From positions 68,076,128-68,140,127 of the forward strand of contig NC_080067.1 in assembly GCF_949987535.1 (NCBI RefSeq): 64,000 nucleotides of DNA. Reading direction: 5' to 3'. The notes beneath the pieces are model-generated. The model was not told the origin of the DNA. It was given only the letters and a program-made list of their open reading frames with translations, and did no database searches. Positions 9,590-20,699 of the stretch are shown one piece after another; the stretch's first letter is position 1, and the number at the start of each line of letters is the position of its first letter. The translations under genes were made by a program, and so were the position numbers. This stretch comes from Balaenoptera acutorostrata. Its lineage: Eukaryota; Chordata; Mammalia; Artiodactyla; Balaenopteridae.

Positions 9590-10450
9590 TCAGACTATGC
9601 CAACCTCCTCCCCCTTTCTGGTGGGGCTGCAAGCCTTCCATCTCAGAGGGCACCCTCCACGCATCCCCTGGTCCCCACTGCCACAGCGCAGTCCCAGCTG
9701 GCCCGTCCTTCGCTCTTGCCAGGTCTTAGCTGGTCTCCTCACCCTCAGTCTCCTCTCCTGCCGGTCCATCCCCAAACGGCTGCCGCTGATTTATTAAAAA
9801 GTAAAAATAAGCCCTGACGATGTCACTCTCCTGCCCCAAGCCCTTCCCTGGCAGCCCGCAGACGATGTCACTCAACTGCCCCAAGCCCTTCCCTGGCAGC
9901 CCGCAGGTGGAGTGGAGAGCCCTAGGGTGGCACAGCAGGGTCCTCGCCCCGTCCCTCGTCCCTCGTCTTGCTCTCTCCGCACCACGCGGAGCCCGCGCCT
10001 CCCCAGCACGGCAGGCCCTTCCGTTCCTTAGCCTGCGGAGGCTTTTCCCTCCTCTTCACCTTGGGCGAATTAGAACCCACCTCAGACGTCATCGTCTCTT
10101 GTGAAAAAACTTCCGCCTCCCCCCACCTACCATCCCATGGCCAGCTTTCATCTTCTCTCTGCTCTCCGGCGCTTACACAAGCCTTAATTCTAGCCCTTAA
10201 ACCATCGGCCCTCAAGGTTGCGTCATCATTCCTCCCTCGAAGCCTTTGCCAGTTCAGGTCCTTTCCTCTGAATGTCCTCTCTTGCCCTCTCCATCTGTAG
10301 TCTCACCTCTCCCTTCCTTTGGGATTCTCCATTCTGTGGTTACACTGGGCCCCAGATTCTTCTGACCTGTGTCCACCCTGTTTACCACGTGTGGGTGTGG
10401 GGTCGCCCCCGCTGGCCTGTGAGCTCCTGAAGGGGGTGGGGTGGAGTTCC
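9590..10450 (+). mobile_element. L2 LINE remnant (internal to 3' region)
   Basis: 'ggtccccactgccacagcgc', 'agctggtctcctcaccctca', 'atgtcactctcctgccccaa', 'gaagcctttgccagttcagg' and 'tgaatgtcctctcttgccct' follow the order of internal L2 text as I know it. Contains a 45-bp tandem duplication at 9816-9905. Confidence 0.7.
9816..9905. repeat. 45-bp tandem duplication, two copies
   Basis: Copies 9816-9860 and 9861-9905 differ at two adjacent bases only ('ctctcctg' against 'ctcaactg'). The unit lies inside L2-derived sequence. Confidence 0.95.
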
Positions 10451-10753
10451 TGCCAGGGCCCCCTCCCTCCCCCGGAGATCCAAGTGACGCTGGGCTCACA
10501 GCCAGGGCTCAGGGACTTCAGGGGGCAAGTTTGAGTCTGGGAGAGAAGGAAGGGAGTGGGGAAAGGGTCTCTAGCAGTTGCTGGGAGAACACTGGCTGCA
10601 GTCCCCTGGGACTCTGGCTCAGGAGCAGGGCTGGGGACACGAGGCCTGCGCTCACCTGGCAGCTGTTGGCAAAGCCTCTCCCCAGCAGTGATGTCAGAGG
10701 CAGGGGCCACTGGGCAGCCTCTGGCTCTGACACCGGCCTGCTGAGCGTCCAGG
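10451..10753. other. Unassigned, GC-rich
   Basis: No repeat or exon recognised. Confidence 0.4.
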
Positions 10754-11095
10754 ATAGAGAGGCTCAGAGCAGGAGGGGCAGAGAAAGTGACAAGGAGACA
10801 GCCAGAGACATTCACTGAGAGGCCCGGGCAGTGACAGAGATAGAGACACGGCGACAGAGAGAGGGACAGAACGAAAGGAGATAGAGACACAGACACCAAA
10901 GGAGAGACCGATTCAGAGACAGAGGCAGACAGAGAGAGACTTAGAGACACGCAGACAAAAATGGAAATGCGGGTCAGAGAAAGAAAGAGAAAGTCAGAGA
11001 GAGACAGATAGAAAAGGAGACAAAAAGGACGGGAGGCAGAGAGGACAGGAAGAGGTGGGGGGGCAAATGTCAGGAGACAGACAGACAGACAGATC
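10754..11095. repeat. Degenerate (GACAGA)n purine-rich tract
   Basis: About 340 bp in which the plus strand is dominated by GA, GACA and GAGA words, ending in a clean (GACA)n run near 11080. The complementary Ser/Leu-rich frames on the minus strand (up to 215 codons, opening with GTG) are low-complexity artefacts. Confidence 0.85.
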
Positions 11096-12094
11096 TATGG
11101 GTATGGGATGCCAGAGAGAAGGGCCACAAACACATGCACGCATGTGCACGGAGGAAGCCAGGAAACCACCGAAAGAGACAGGCAAGGTGTCAAGGGGAGG
11201 AGAAGGCTCAGGCCTGACGCTCGGAGGGGCCGGGGCAGGCTTGCGATGCGGGCGGTAGGAGGTCAGGGCCTGTCTGCTGGGCTCCTCTCCTTGGCTGTGA
11301 GCTGGGGGTGGAGGGCAGGCCTGAAAGTAGGCTGGGTGGAAGGGCTCTGCGGGATCAGGAGAGAGCCTGGATCCAGCCTTGGTCGATTCAGGATCCAGAC
11401 GTGACCCCCAGGAGCCCCTGGAGAGGGGCCCCGAACCAGAGAATGACAGGTGGCGAGAGGCCCGCGCCAAGCCTAGAAGGGTCCAGAGGAGCCTTCCTAA
11501 GCCTCTCAGCTCAGCAGGGAGAGGACCTGCTAGGGAGCCATCAGGCTAAGTCCCTCGAAGCCCCTCACCCAGACAGTGCCCTGCATCTGTGCCCAAGCCC
11601 CAGGTAGATTCCCGAGGGCCTTGGCAACCCATTCCATGGTTCCACAACCCAACAAAGAGAGCCCACTGGAAGTCCTCCCTGCTGTCTAATTCAGATACCT
11701 CCCATTGTAAGTGCAGCCCACTCAGCTCCTTAGGAGGTTAAACAAAAAACAAAAAAACCTCCACCGAAATCTGAAACGCCACGGAGTGCTCAGACAAAGA
11801 CCCCTTTCTGTACAGTTCCACCCCCTCCTGCACCTCTCCCCCTCCCCACCCCCTTCCTTACGTACTGCAGGCTGAATTGGCAGCGGAGAGGTTTTGAGTC
11901 AACAAATGCAGTGGGCTGGGGAAGGGAGCCCTGAAGGGGATTCCTGTCTGGGAGACATTTGCTGACAGCAGTTACTGTGACAACAAGGAAGGTCTGCCAC
12001 AGACCCACAAGCCTGCCTGCCTCAGGCCCACTGCTGCCCCTCCCAATCCTAGCTTTCCTCACAGCCCCTGCCCCACTGCTTCACTTACTCAGTC
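11096..12094. other. Unassigned sequence
   Basis: GC-rich to 11620, then mixed. No repeat family or exon recognised. Short frames on both strands show no known domain. Confidence 0.4.
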
Positions 12095-12330
12095 CTTCAT
12101 CGCAGCATTTACTCTACAATCCTTGGACACCAACCATGTGGCCAAGCCCTGCTTGGCATTTTTATATTTACTGTCTCATTCGGCCTTCTTCCTTTGACCA
12201 AGTAGAAAGCCGAAACTCAGTACACGGAAGTGACTTGCCCAAGGTCATGCAGATGATAGAGCTGGGATTGGAACCCAGGTCGGTCTGGCTTCCCAAATCA
12301 GGGTGTGGGCCTCCGGTCAGTGTCAGGAAA
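12095..12330 (-). mobile_element. MIR SINE
   Basis: 'gacttgcccaaggtcatgca' followed by 'gatgatagagctgggattgg' and 'aacccaggtcggtctggctt' is a clear inverted MIR. Confidence 0.85.
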
Positions 12331-12344
12331 CCAGGTGCCAGGTG

Positions 12345-12443
12345 GTGAGCTCTTTGAAGGCTGAGACTTCACTTATCCTTAGCTCACATCCCTAGAACTG
12401 TGGCCAAAGCCAGCACACAGTAGGTGCTTGGGAACTGCTTACG
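12345..12443 (+). mobile_element. L2 3'-end fragment
   Basis: 'gtgagctctttgaaggctga' and 'agcacacagtaggtgcttgg' are the L2 3' terminal region. Confidence 0.65.
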
Positions 12444-12559
12444 GCAAGAATGTTAGCTTATCGAGGGGAGGGCAGGAGTCAGAGAGGGTGGGAGCCCGCA
12501 GAAGAGAGGGCCTTCCTGCTTGGAAACAGCTGTGCCTGGATTCTGCCACCCAAGCACCC

Positions 12560-12755
12560 AAGGGCAGTTATAGAGGGTCTCCCGTGTGCCAGACACTGTG
12601 CGAGAACCTCTGAACACAAAGATTTAAAAATTGCATTTGTACTTTGCCCTACAGGAGGTCTTTGTTTAGCTGGGGAGACAGACACATAAACAGATGGGGT
12701 TAGCGGTACTATAGAAATCAGTCCTAAGTGCTGCGGGATTCCAGGTGGAGCGTGG
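12560..12755 (-). mobile_element. L2 fragment
   Basis: 'gtgtgccagacactgtgcga' and 'gctggggagacagacacata' followed by 'aacag' are inverted L2 3'-region words. Confidence 0.6.
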
Positions 12756-12764
12756 ACCTAACTG

Positions 12765-12899
12765 TGAAAAGCAAAACAATAAAGCTTTTGTAAGAATGTA
12801 GAAAAATATCTCCACAATCTCAGGGTAGGGCAAGGTTTCTTAAACAATACACAAAAATAACAGCAACCATAAAGGAAAAGATTGATAAATTTGAGTACT

Positions 12900-12930
<31 letters not shown>

Positions 12931-13510
12931 TGGCTGTGTTGGGTCTTCGTTTCTGTGTGAGGGCTTTCTCTAGTTGTGGCAAGCGGGGGCCACTCTTCAT
13001 CACGGTGCGCGGGCCTCTCACTATCGTGGCCTCTCTTGTTGCGGAGCACAGGCTCCAGATGCGCAGGCTCAGTAGTTGTGGCTCACGGGCCTAGTTGCTC
13101 CGCAGCACGTGGGATCTTCCCAGACCAGGGCTCGAACCCGTGTCCCCTGCATTGGCAGGCAGATTCTCAACCACTGCACCACCAGGGAAGCCCAATTTGA
13201 GTACTTTAAAATCAAGAAGTGCTGTCCTTCAAAAGACACCATTAAAAGAGTACAACCAACAAAGGCCTCATCTCCAGAATGTGTGAAGAAGTCCTACAAA
13301 TGAGTGTGCAGGAGACAACACAGTGGAAGAGCTGGACCGAAGAATTGAATACACAGAAATTCAAATGGCCAAATATATACAACAAGGTGCACAGCCTGAT
13401 TAGTAATCAAGGAAATGCTAAGGAAACTCCCCATGAGATTCCACTACAGTACACAGCAGATTAGCAACAATGTAAAAGTCTGATAAAAACAAGTGTTGGT
13501 GAAGAGGTGT
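12765..13510 (+). mobile_element. L1 ORF2 3'-portion remnant, split by a SINE
   Basis: 'aaggaaaagattgataaatt', 'cttcaaaagacaccattaaa', 'caaatggccaaatatataca', 'aggaaatgctaaggaaactc' and 'aagtgttggtgaagaggtgt' match, in order, the 3' part of L1 ORF2 at DNA level. The reading frame is broken by stops, indels and the SINE at 12903-13193, so it cannot make reverse transcriptase. Confidence 0.8.
12903..13193 (-). mobile_element. CHR SINE (A-type)
   Basis: Inverted copy with a (TTTA)n tail at the left. A perfect 15-bp target duplication, 'aatttgagtacttta', flanks it (12888-12902 and 13194-13208). Has the A-group word 'gggcctctcactatcgtggc'. Confidence 0.95.
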
Positions 13511-13699
13511 GACAGGAGTTCTCAGATAGGTCTTTGGAAGCAGCCCATAAGTACGTAAGTAGTCAAGTCACAGATAGGCACACCCCAAAGGTGGATTCAT
13601 GGACAGGAACGTTCATGGAGCCATTGGTCACGCAGGCCCCAAATCAGAACCAACAGATAGTGTAGACTGGGCAAACTGAGTGCAGGGGAACAGAGCCAG

Positions 13700-14058
13700 A
13701 GCACAGTGAATTCTGCCTGAGGGGCTGGGGTACCTGGGAGGTGACCTTTGAATTAGCACTTGGAGGATGAAGTTTCCCTGTCAAGGAAAAGGGAGGGAGG
13801 GCATTCTAGACAGAAGGGTCAGCGAATGCACTGGCAGTGGGTATAAGCGGTTCCCAGGAGGTGGCTGGGTGGTGGGTATCAGGGAGAGAAGCGGGAAAGG
13901 AGAGCAGAGAGGGGCTGGGACTTGTAGAATGTGAAGGCCTTTGTGGGCCACTGTAGGAAGTTCGGCTTAAATACAAAAATGGGAGAGAGTCGGGAGCTGG
14001 GAGCAGTGAGAGGGAGGGAGACCAGTTAGAGGCTATTGCAGAAGATGGTAAGGACTGG
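13700..14058 (-). mobile_element. L2 fragment
   Basis: 'aggtgacctttgaattagca', 'gggcattctagacagaaggg' and 'gaaggcctttgtgggccact' are inverted L2 text. Confidence 0.6.
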
Positions 14059-14076
14059 AAAAAAAGAGCAGCCTCG

Positions 14077-14351
14077 GGGCTTCCCTGGTGGCGCAGTGGT
14101 TGGAAATCCGCCTGCCAATGCAGGGGACACGAGTTCGAGCCCTGGTCTGGGAGGATCCCACATGCCGCGGAGCGACTAGGCCCGTGAGCCACAATTGCTG
14201 AGCCTGCGCGTCTGGAGCCTGTGCTCCGCAACAAGAGAGGCCGCGACGGTGAGAGGCCCGCGCACCGCGATGAAGAGTGGCCCCCGCTCGCCGCAACTGG
14301 AGAAAGCCCTCGCACAGAAACGAAGACCCAACACATCCAAAAATAAATAAA

Positions 14352-14377
<26 letters not shown>
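14077..14377 (+). mobile_element. CHR SINE (A-type) with long poly-A
   Basis: Starts 'gggcttccctggtggcgcag' and ends in an (A)n run of over 25 bp. An 18-bp target duplication flanks it (14059-14076 and 14378-14395). The long pure poly-A and clean duplication suggest a comparatively recent insertion. Confidence 0.95.
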
Positions 14378-14388
<11 letters not shown>

Positions 14389-14395
14389 AGCCTCG

Positions 14396-16220
14396 TGACA
14401 GAAGGGATAGGGTGGATTTGGGAACTATCTCAGAGACAGAATAGACAGGCTGCGGTGCTCAGGGGTGGGGATGGGGGCGGGAGGGAGCTGACGGGACTCC
14501 CAGGTCTCTAGCTTGGGTGGATGGTGACGCTGTCACTGAACATCTGGAGACAGAGGGAGGAGGGTGGGAGAGGTTTGGGGAAGGAGTTAAGAGTTAAGAG
14601 GGACTGAGGAGTCCCCAGTTGGGGACCTGCTGCTTTGGTGTTTCCTACAGGAGAGACAGACAACCTCCAGGACATCAGGACAGGCTGGGACAGAGAGCCA
14701 CAGATATCAGAATTATGAGAGCAAGAAGCCATCGGTTAGATGAGAACATTTGGGGTGCAGGAGCAGGCCAAGACCAAAAGAAGTCATAGATGGAGCCCTG
14801 GAACCAAACACAGATGCAGTGGGCTGAGGAGAGAGAAGCGAAAGAGACAGAGGGGACGATCAGAAAGTTAGAGGAGCCCTGGGAGAGGGTGGCAGCACCA
14901 CAGCGTCTGAGAGGACGTTTCACAGGAACTGGGTGGTCTGCAGAGTGAAGACAGGGTATTGGAAATAGGCGGGGTTGGGTCTGTGATAAGCAGGGAGGCG
15001 GAGTAGAGGGAAGGCGGGGGAGTTCTGGTCTGAGGATCTCTCTTTTCTCTGTCAATTATACGTGAGGGACGGGGCAGGCCAGAAGCCGAAAGGGTGGTAA
15101 AGGTTTAGAACAGGAGCTGACCACCGGGGGCCCAGTGGCCTAAAGGCCGGGCTGACATCAGGGACCATCAATCTGGAGTGGCAGCAGGCTGCACGGTTGG
15201 GTGATTTTCCTATGCCTTCTCGTAGCCTGGGATTCATGGTGGGGAAAGCAGACGACTGGAATCCTCCGAGGCTGGGAAAGGCAGTGCGAGGGGGTGTGGG
15301 AATCGAGGGTGCCAGGGAGAATGAGTGATGTGGCCAATCACAGGCAGGTCGATGGGGGAGGAAGTAGAGCCAGGAAGGAGCTGACAGCTGGCAGAGTGCC
15401 TTGGCCAAAGCCAGCACTCCAGCACCATAGTTGAATGAGCAAGACAGGATGGGAGAATTGGAGAAATCTCTGTGAAAGGAGACCAGGTTTTATGGGAGGA
15501 AAGGAAAGAAGTTGTGGCCTGAGAGGGGGAAACTGGAATTTAAAATTTTATGGGAGATGTACCAGACGGGTGGCTGAGATGGAGAGAAGGTCGCTGGAGG
15601 TGGGGAAGCAGAGGAGTCGAGATGTGAGGGTGGGGGCTTCCCTGGTGGCGCAGTGGTTGAGATCCGCCTGCCAGTGCAGGGGACATGGGTTCGATCCCTG
15701 GTCCCGGAAGATCCCACATGCCATGGAGCAACTAAGCCTGTGAGCTACAACTACTGAGCCTGCGCTCTACAGCCCGTGAGCCACAACTACTAAGCCTGCA
15801 TGCCACAACTACTGAAGCCCGCGCGCCTAGAGCCCATGCTCCGCAACAAGAGAAGCCACCACAATGAGAAGCCCGTGCACCGCAATGAAGAGTAGCCCCC
15901 GCTCACTGCAACTAGAGAAAGCCCGCACGCAGCAATGAAGACCCAATGCAGCCAAAAATAAATAAATAAAAAATAAATAAATTAAAAAAAAAAAAAGAAG
16001 TGAGGGCGTTGGGATGTTCGTGTAGACATTCCAGTTGCCCAGGATGTTGGGATGCAGAGGAAGACCATGAACCAGCTGCCCAAGTCCTCAAAAGATGACT
16101 GGGGACATCTGAGTGGATAGGTGATATCAGCCAGGTTGGGTAAGGGGTTTCGTGGCTGGATGGTGGGAAGCTAGAGGTCTGATTTTGAGTGGGAGAGGAA
16201 GTGTAATGGACTGAGGTGGC
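14396..16220 (-). mobile_element. L2 remnant, interrupted by a CHR SINE
   Basis: 'gggactcccaggtctctagc' followed by 'ttgggtggatggtgacgctgtc' and the G/A-rich text after it resemble inverted internal L2. The match weakens to the right and the end point is a guess. The SINE at 15634-15996 interrupts it. Confidence 0.45.
15634..15996 (+). mobile_element. CHR SINE, full length (B-type)
   Basis: Starts 'gggcttccctggtggcgcag', contains repeated 'ccacaactactgaagcccgc' body words and ends in (ATAA)n/(A)n. Imperfect target duplication 'gatgtgagggtg' / 'gaagtgagggcg'. Confidence 0.95.
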
Positions 16221-17074
16221 AGAGGGAGACAGCAGAATGCTGACTTTCCAGCCTGGCCAGGCGCCACTTCCTGCAGGCTCACCCCATCACTTTCCTCTGG
16301 GCCTTCGTTGTCCTTTAAATATGAAAGACTCCACTTAACCCTTGAGTATGCACGAACCTGATACTTGCTTCTCTCCCCTGACCCCGCCCCGAGATCATAG
16401 GGTAGGACTCTACCTCTTGTGGCCCCTATAATATATTGTGGACCCAGTATATCCTGAGAAATGGGCCGTGGGCACAGGACAGAGGCCTGGCCTGCAGCTT
16501 GGGGTAATGAAAGTGTCGGGCTGTTCTGGGCCAAGCCACATCGTCTGCTGGCCTTCTGCGTCTCTCCTCCTTCTCCCTGGAACACACAGAGCTTTTCTAC
16601 CCTTCGACTCTCACATGGAAAATTAAGCCAATACAAAGAGATGCTATACATGAGCCAAGGCATGATGGCTTCCAGTATCATGGCAACTCACTTGCCTGAA
16701 ATACCTCATCCCACCTGCTATCAAAATCCTTCAAAGCCAAGCCAAAGAGGTGTCACTTCCTTTCTGATCTCCCCTTCTCAATATCAATTATTGATACTTT
16801 GTTAACAAGATTCTTGGTCCCTCCATTTGGCATTTGTTTCCGCCAGTCTTAAAGTTGGTTGCTAAGGATCTATGTTTCCTACAAGACTTCATTCTTAAAG
16901 GTGAGACCTCTGAAGGGGCCATGGGGACAAATAAGTTGCAGACCTTATGGGGAGGAGCTTGCATTCTGGTCATACTGTCAGTGAATTCCAAATGATTTCT
17001 ACATCTGAAGGGCTAGGACTTGCAAAATGAAGGCCAGTGGATGCGCAGGGAGAGGGGGTAGGAATTGCCCTGAG
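16221..17074. other. Unassigned sequence
   Basis: No exon recognised. 16700-16775 faintly resembles L2 ('ccaaagaggtgtcacttcct'). Confidence 0.4.
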
Positions 17075-17215
17075 ACCACCTGGGGAACCTGGCAAGGTGT
17101 CAGAGGCCATGCCCTGGGATCCTGATGGAGCAGGTCAGGTGGGGAGGGGTTAGGACTCCTGGAGTTTTAGAAACCTTGGCTGGTTCTGAATCTTTCTTCT
17201 AGTTGAGAACCACCA
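17075..17215 (+). mobile_element. MER5-like hAT element
   Basis: 'agaccacctggggaacctgg' through 'ccctgggatcctgatggagc' to the terminal 'agttgagaaccac' follows MER5A-type elements. Confidence 0.65.
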
Positions 17216-17569
17216 GTGGGGAAATAGAATTGAGCACACTGGGGACTAACAAAGTAAGAAAACAACTAAACTAAGACTCGCCACATGATGGTCATACAAG
17301 CAACGGTGATTTATGAGCCCTGCTTACAACCAAAACTCATCACTGTGAGGCACAATATCAAGTGGGCATGTCATCAAAAGGTGCTCTCATTTTTTTTTGG
17401 TAGGTGACATTAGATTATAACTCTAAACTTCTCAGGACTCACCGGGCTGCTGTTGTTCAAGGCACCAAGCGCTAATCACAGTATCTCTCTCACTGTCTTC
17501 CCGCCCGCCCCCGGCCCCGTCTTTGAATCTTTTGGCTTCCAAAGCTAGATACCCAGAAGGAAGAAAATT
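17216..17569. other. Unassigned sequence
   Basis: No repeat or exon recognised. Includes a C-rich stretch at 17500-17520. Confidence 0.4.
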
Positions 17570-17940
17570 AACGCATATTGAGCACCGTCATATGCCAGGC
17601 ACTTGAAGTATTTATCTCATTTAATCCCCCAAACTTCCCTATGTTGGAGAATAGTGTGAAGAAAAAATGGTTCAGAGCAGTAACCTCTGCTGACACAGGT
17701 TCAAGTCGTGGTCCTGTAGCTCACTAGGACAAACTTGGGACAGTCTCGAGCTACACAGCCTCAGTGTCCTTATCTGTAAAATGGGGCTAAGATGATTTAC
17801 CTTCTCAGGCACATGGTAAATGTTTTATACATTATAGCTGTTTATTGCCATCATCCTCATTTTATAGACCAACAAGCTAAAGCCCGGTTGTAAATAGTTG
17901 CAGGTATTTGTACTCAGGTCTGCTGGATGGTCCAGGTTCT
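17570..17940. mobile_element. Cluster of three MIR fragments in alternating orientation
   Basis: 17570-17670 is inverted MIR ('catatgccaggcacttgaag'). 17690-17850 is forward MIR ('ccttatctgtaaaatggggc'). 17845-17940 is inverted again ('cctcattttatagaccaaca'). Confidence 0.7.
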
Positions 17941-18259
17941 TTCCTCCATCGCTCTACCTCCAGGCAGCCTGGCCTTGGCCAGGGGAGTGTGTGCCATGGG
18001 GGGGCCCCTGGCAGAGGCTCTGGGTTTCCCTGGGGGCTGGGGGTGGGGAGGAGCACCTGTGGCCATTAGGAATGGCTTTTATGAGCCTGTTCCACCAACT
18101 GGCTCCCTCCCCCAGGTCTGCAGCACATTGAAGCTCTTCCTGTTTGCTCCCAAGCAGATGGTGCTGGAATCTCTCTACACCAACTCCCATTCATAAATCA
18201 CAGCCTGTCCCCTGGTGCCGGAGCAACCATTCTAATTAGAGTGGGGGAGGTGTGTGCAT

Positions 18260-18262
<3 letters not shown>
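17941..18262. other. Unassigned sequence
   Basis: Repeat-free. 18120-18240 has homeodomain-like words ('cattctaattagagtgg', 'cattcataaatcaca'). Confidence 0.35.

Positions 18263-18292
<30 letters not shown>
18263..18292. repeat. (TG)15 microsatellite
   Basis: Thirty bases of uninterrupted TG. Confidence 0.95.
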
Positions 18293-18294
<2 letters not shown>

Positions 18295-19651
18295 GAGACA
18301 TAGAGACTCCTGGCCAGGAGATGCCACCTCTTCCCACTGGGGCTAGAGCCTCTCCCCTCAGCAGCCCTCACAGCCCACCCTGCTTTACAGAGGGAAGGCT
18401 GGGGGTCCCAGGCCTGAGGAGAGCGGCCCTGTGGGGTGTTTCCTGCTTCATGTGACGCCCCCTCCCTCCCCCATCCACCCACCAGAAGAGACCTTGGGAC
18501 CAGACAGCCATTCCTAACCCCACATTTTCTGCACCGAGGTTCTCTGCATGGTGGTAAGGGGAAGGGGGGGCTGGGGGATATTAACAGAGCCCCTAGTGTG
18601 TCCCTGGCACCCTAGTGAGTACCTGAGGGGCTGTAAGGGGAGGGGGCTTGGAGATAGGGATGGAGAGCCGGTCCTAGTGAGGGCAGCTCTGATCTGCCGG
18701 AGGTGAGAGCCGAGCAAGTGGAGGGGTGGGGAAGAGAACAGCAAGATTGAGGGAAGCCGGGCTGGGGACCCTTGCTGGGCAACTCAGCTCAGACTCCAGA
18801 GCTCTTTGGGTTCCTTATCTCAGGCCCACTGGGCTGTGTGTGTGAACATTTTTTCCATTCTTGTTCATGTATCCGAGTGTATGAGAGACTTTGGATTCAG
18901 CGGTGGACCTGGGGGTGATGTGCTTGTGCGTATAAGCCGTTTGCATGCCTAAATCGTTGCATGCCTCGTTCATACTTGTGTGTGAGTATGAGTGGGCTCG
19001 TGTGGGTGGGGGGAGGGATTGACTGTGGGTTTGGGTGTATGTGGGAGGGTCTTGGGGCGTTTAGGGTGGAGTGCGCGGGCTGTGTGTGTTGGAGTCTGGG
19101 TGAGCAGGTACGGGGCTGGCTGTCGCTTATCTGCGACTGCCTGCCTGTGTTCGGGACACGTGATGCTGCACACCTGAGTGCACCTTCTCCCCCGCCCCCA
19201 CCCCCACCCCCCAGCAGTTCCCGGTGAGGGGAGATGGGAGGGGACAGGAGCACCTCCCCCCAGGGGCAAGGCAGAAGGGGTCACTCAGCCCTAGGGACAG
19301 TGGCTGCTCTGGGGGTCATAGCTGACCCTCCATCTCCTTCCTCCCCAAATCCCTCTCTCTGTCAAGAGAGCCTTGTAAATGGGCTTCTGCCTGGGACCCT
19401 TCTTCTCCAAGTGGGTCTACCTTGCAGGGGGTCCTCCTTTTCCTTCCCCTGCTCCCAGAGAAGTCTGAGGCTTTACCTATCTACGTCCCCTCAAGTGCCT
19501 GTAGCTCTCACCCCGGTATTAGGTGGCACCCCAGGGGGCGCGGGGTGCTGCTACTTATTGCCCCTGCCCCTCCCTCCCCACTGCTCGCCTTCATCCTTCA
19601 GCTCTTCCCCAAGCAGCTCCCAGCTGTCCGGGGGAAAGAGCCCTGGCTTTA
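18293..19651. other. Unassigned, GC-rich with a TG-biased segment
   Basis: 18820-19180 is enriched in TG and GTG words. No exon recognised. Contains the C-run tract at 19189-19212. Confidence 0.4.
19189..19212 (-). other. Strong G-quadruplex / i-motif sequence
   Basis: Four C runs of 5, 5, 5 and 6 are separated by single bases (G, A, A). The minus strand therefore has four long G runs with one-base loops, the most stable quadruplex class known. Confidence 0.8.
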
Positions 19652-19981
19652 TTTATTTTTAATTTATTTTTAATTTTTTTGGCTCCATTGGGTCTTCGTT
19701 GCTGTGTGCGGGCTTTCTCTAGTTAACGGTGAGTGGGGGCTACTCTTCGTTGTGCTGTGCGGGCTTCTCACTGCGGTGGCTTCTCCTGTTGCGGAGCATG
19801 GGCTCTAGGTGCGCGGGCTTCAGTAGTTGTGGCTCGCGGGCTCTGGAGCGCAGGCTCAGTAGTCGTGGCGCGCGGGCTTAGTTGCTCCGCAGCATGTGGG
19901 ATCTTCCTGGACCAGGGCTTGAACCCGTGTCCCCTGCATTGGCAGGCAGATTCTTAACCACTGCGCCACCAGAGAAGTCCC
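19652..19981 (-). mobile_element. CHR SINE, full length (B-type)
   Basis: Inverted copy ending 'ccaccagagaagtccc'. A perfect 13-bp target duplication, 'agccctggcttta', flanks it (19639-19651 and 19982-19994). It landed at the edge of a MIR. Confidence 0.95.
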
Positions 19982-19994
19982 AGCCCTGGCTTTA

Positions 19995-20200
19995 AATACA
20001 AGCTCCGCATGTGCCACTTGCTAGCTGTGTCTCCAGCCAAGAGTCACTGGACTTCTTTAAGTCTCAGTTTCTTCATCTGCAAAATGGATATTAAAGTACC
20101 GGCCCTGCCTACCTCTAAGTGTTATTGTGAGGATCATGGGAGGTAACGTATGTGAAAGTAGCAAGAAATGATGAAAGACTGTACATGTGGCAGCAATTAT
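19995..20200 (+). mobile_element. MIR SINE
   Basis: 'gtgccacttgctagctgtgt', 'aagtctcagtttcttcatct' and 'gcaaaatgga' are the MIR core. Confidence 0.85.
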
Positions 20201-20219
20201 TACTTCTGGGTTGTCTTTT

Positions 20220-20510
20220 TTTTAAAATTAATTAATTAATTAATTTATGTCCGCGTTGGGTCTTCGTTTCTGCGCGAGGGCCCTCTGTAGTTGTGGCAAG
20301 CGGGGGCCACTCTTCATCGCGGTGCGCGGGCCTCTCACCATCACGGCCTCTCTTGTTGCGGAGCACAGGCTCCAGACGCGCAAGCTCAGTAATTGTGGCT
20401 CACGGGCCCAGCTGCTCTGCGGCATGTGGGATCCTCCCAGACCAGGGCTCGAACCCGTGTCCCCTGCATTGGCAGGCAGACTCTCAACCACTGCGCCACC
20501 AGGGAAGCCC
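20220..20510 (-). mobile_element. CHR SINE (A-type)
   Basis: Inverted copy with a (TTAA)n tail. A perfect 14-bp target duplication, 'ctgggttgtctttt', flanks it (20206-20219 and 20511-20524). Confidence 0.95.
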
Positions 20511-20534
20511 CTGGGTTGTCTTTTAACTAACCAA

Positions 20535-20625
20535 CACTAAATCCATTTCACAGATAGAGAGACTGAGCCCTGGAGAGACTTGACTCTGTGTTGCACCTGT
20601 GGCTTTTTGCTAGGATCCTGGCCCC
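20535..20625 (-). mobile_element. MIR fragment
   Basis: 'ccatttcacagatagagaga' followed by 'ctgagccctggagag' is inverted MIR. Confidence 0.6.
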
Positions 20626-20699
20626 TGGTATCCACCCCTCACTCCTGGTCCATTAGCAAAAGAGATCCCAGAATTTTGTTATCCCTTCCTCCACCTGCC

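Noticed and set aside
10303..10950. 215-codon Ser/Leu-rich frame on the minus strand, signal-peptide-like at its start
   Set aside because: The hydrophobic start is the complement of the (GACAGA)n tract, the first codon is GTG, and the rest lies in L2 and GC-rich DNA.
12765..13510. Functional reverse transcriptase
   Set aside because: L1 ORF2 similarity is at DNA level only; stops, indels and a SINE insertion break the frame.
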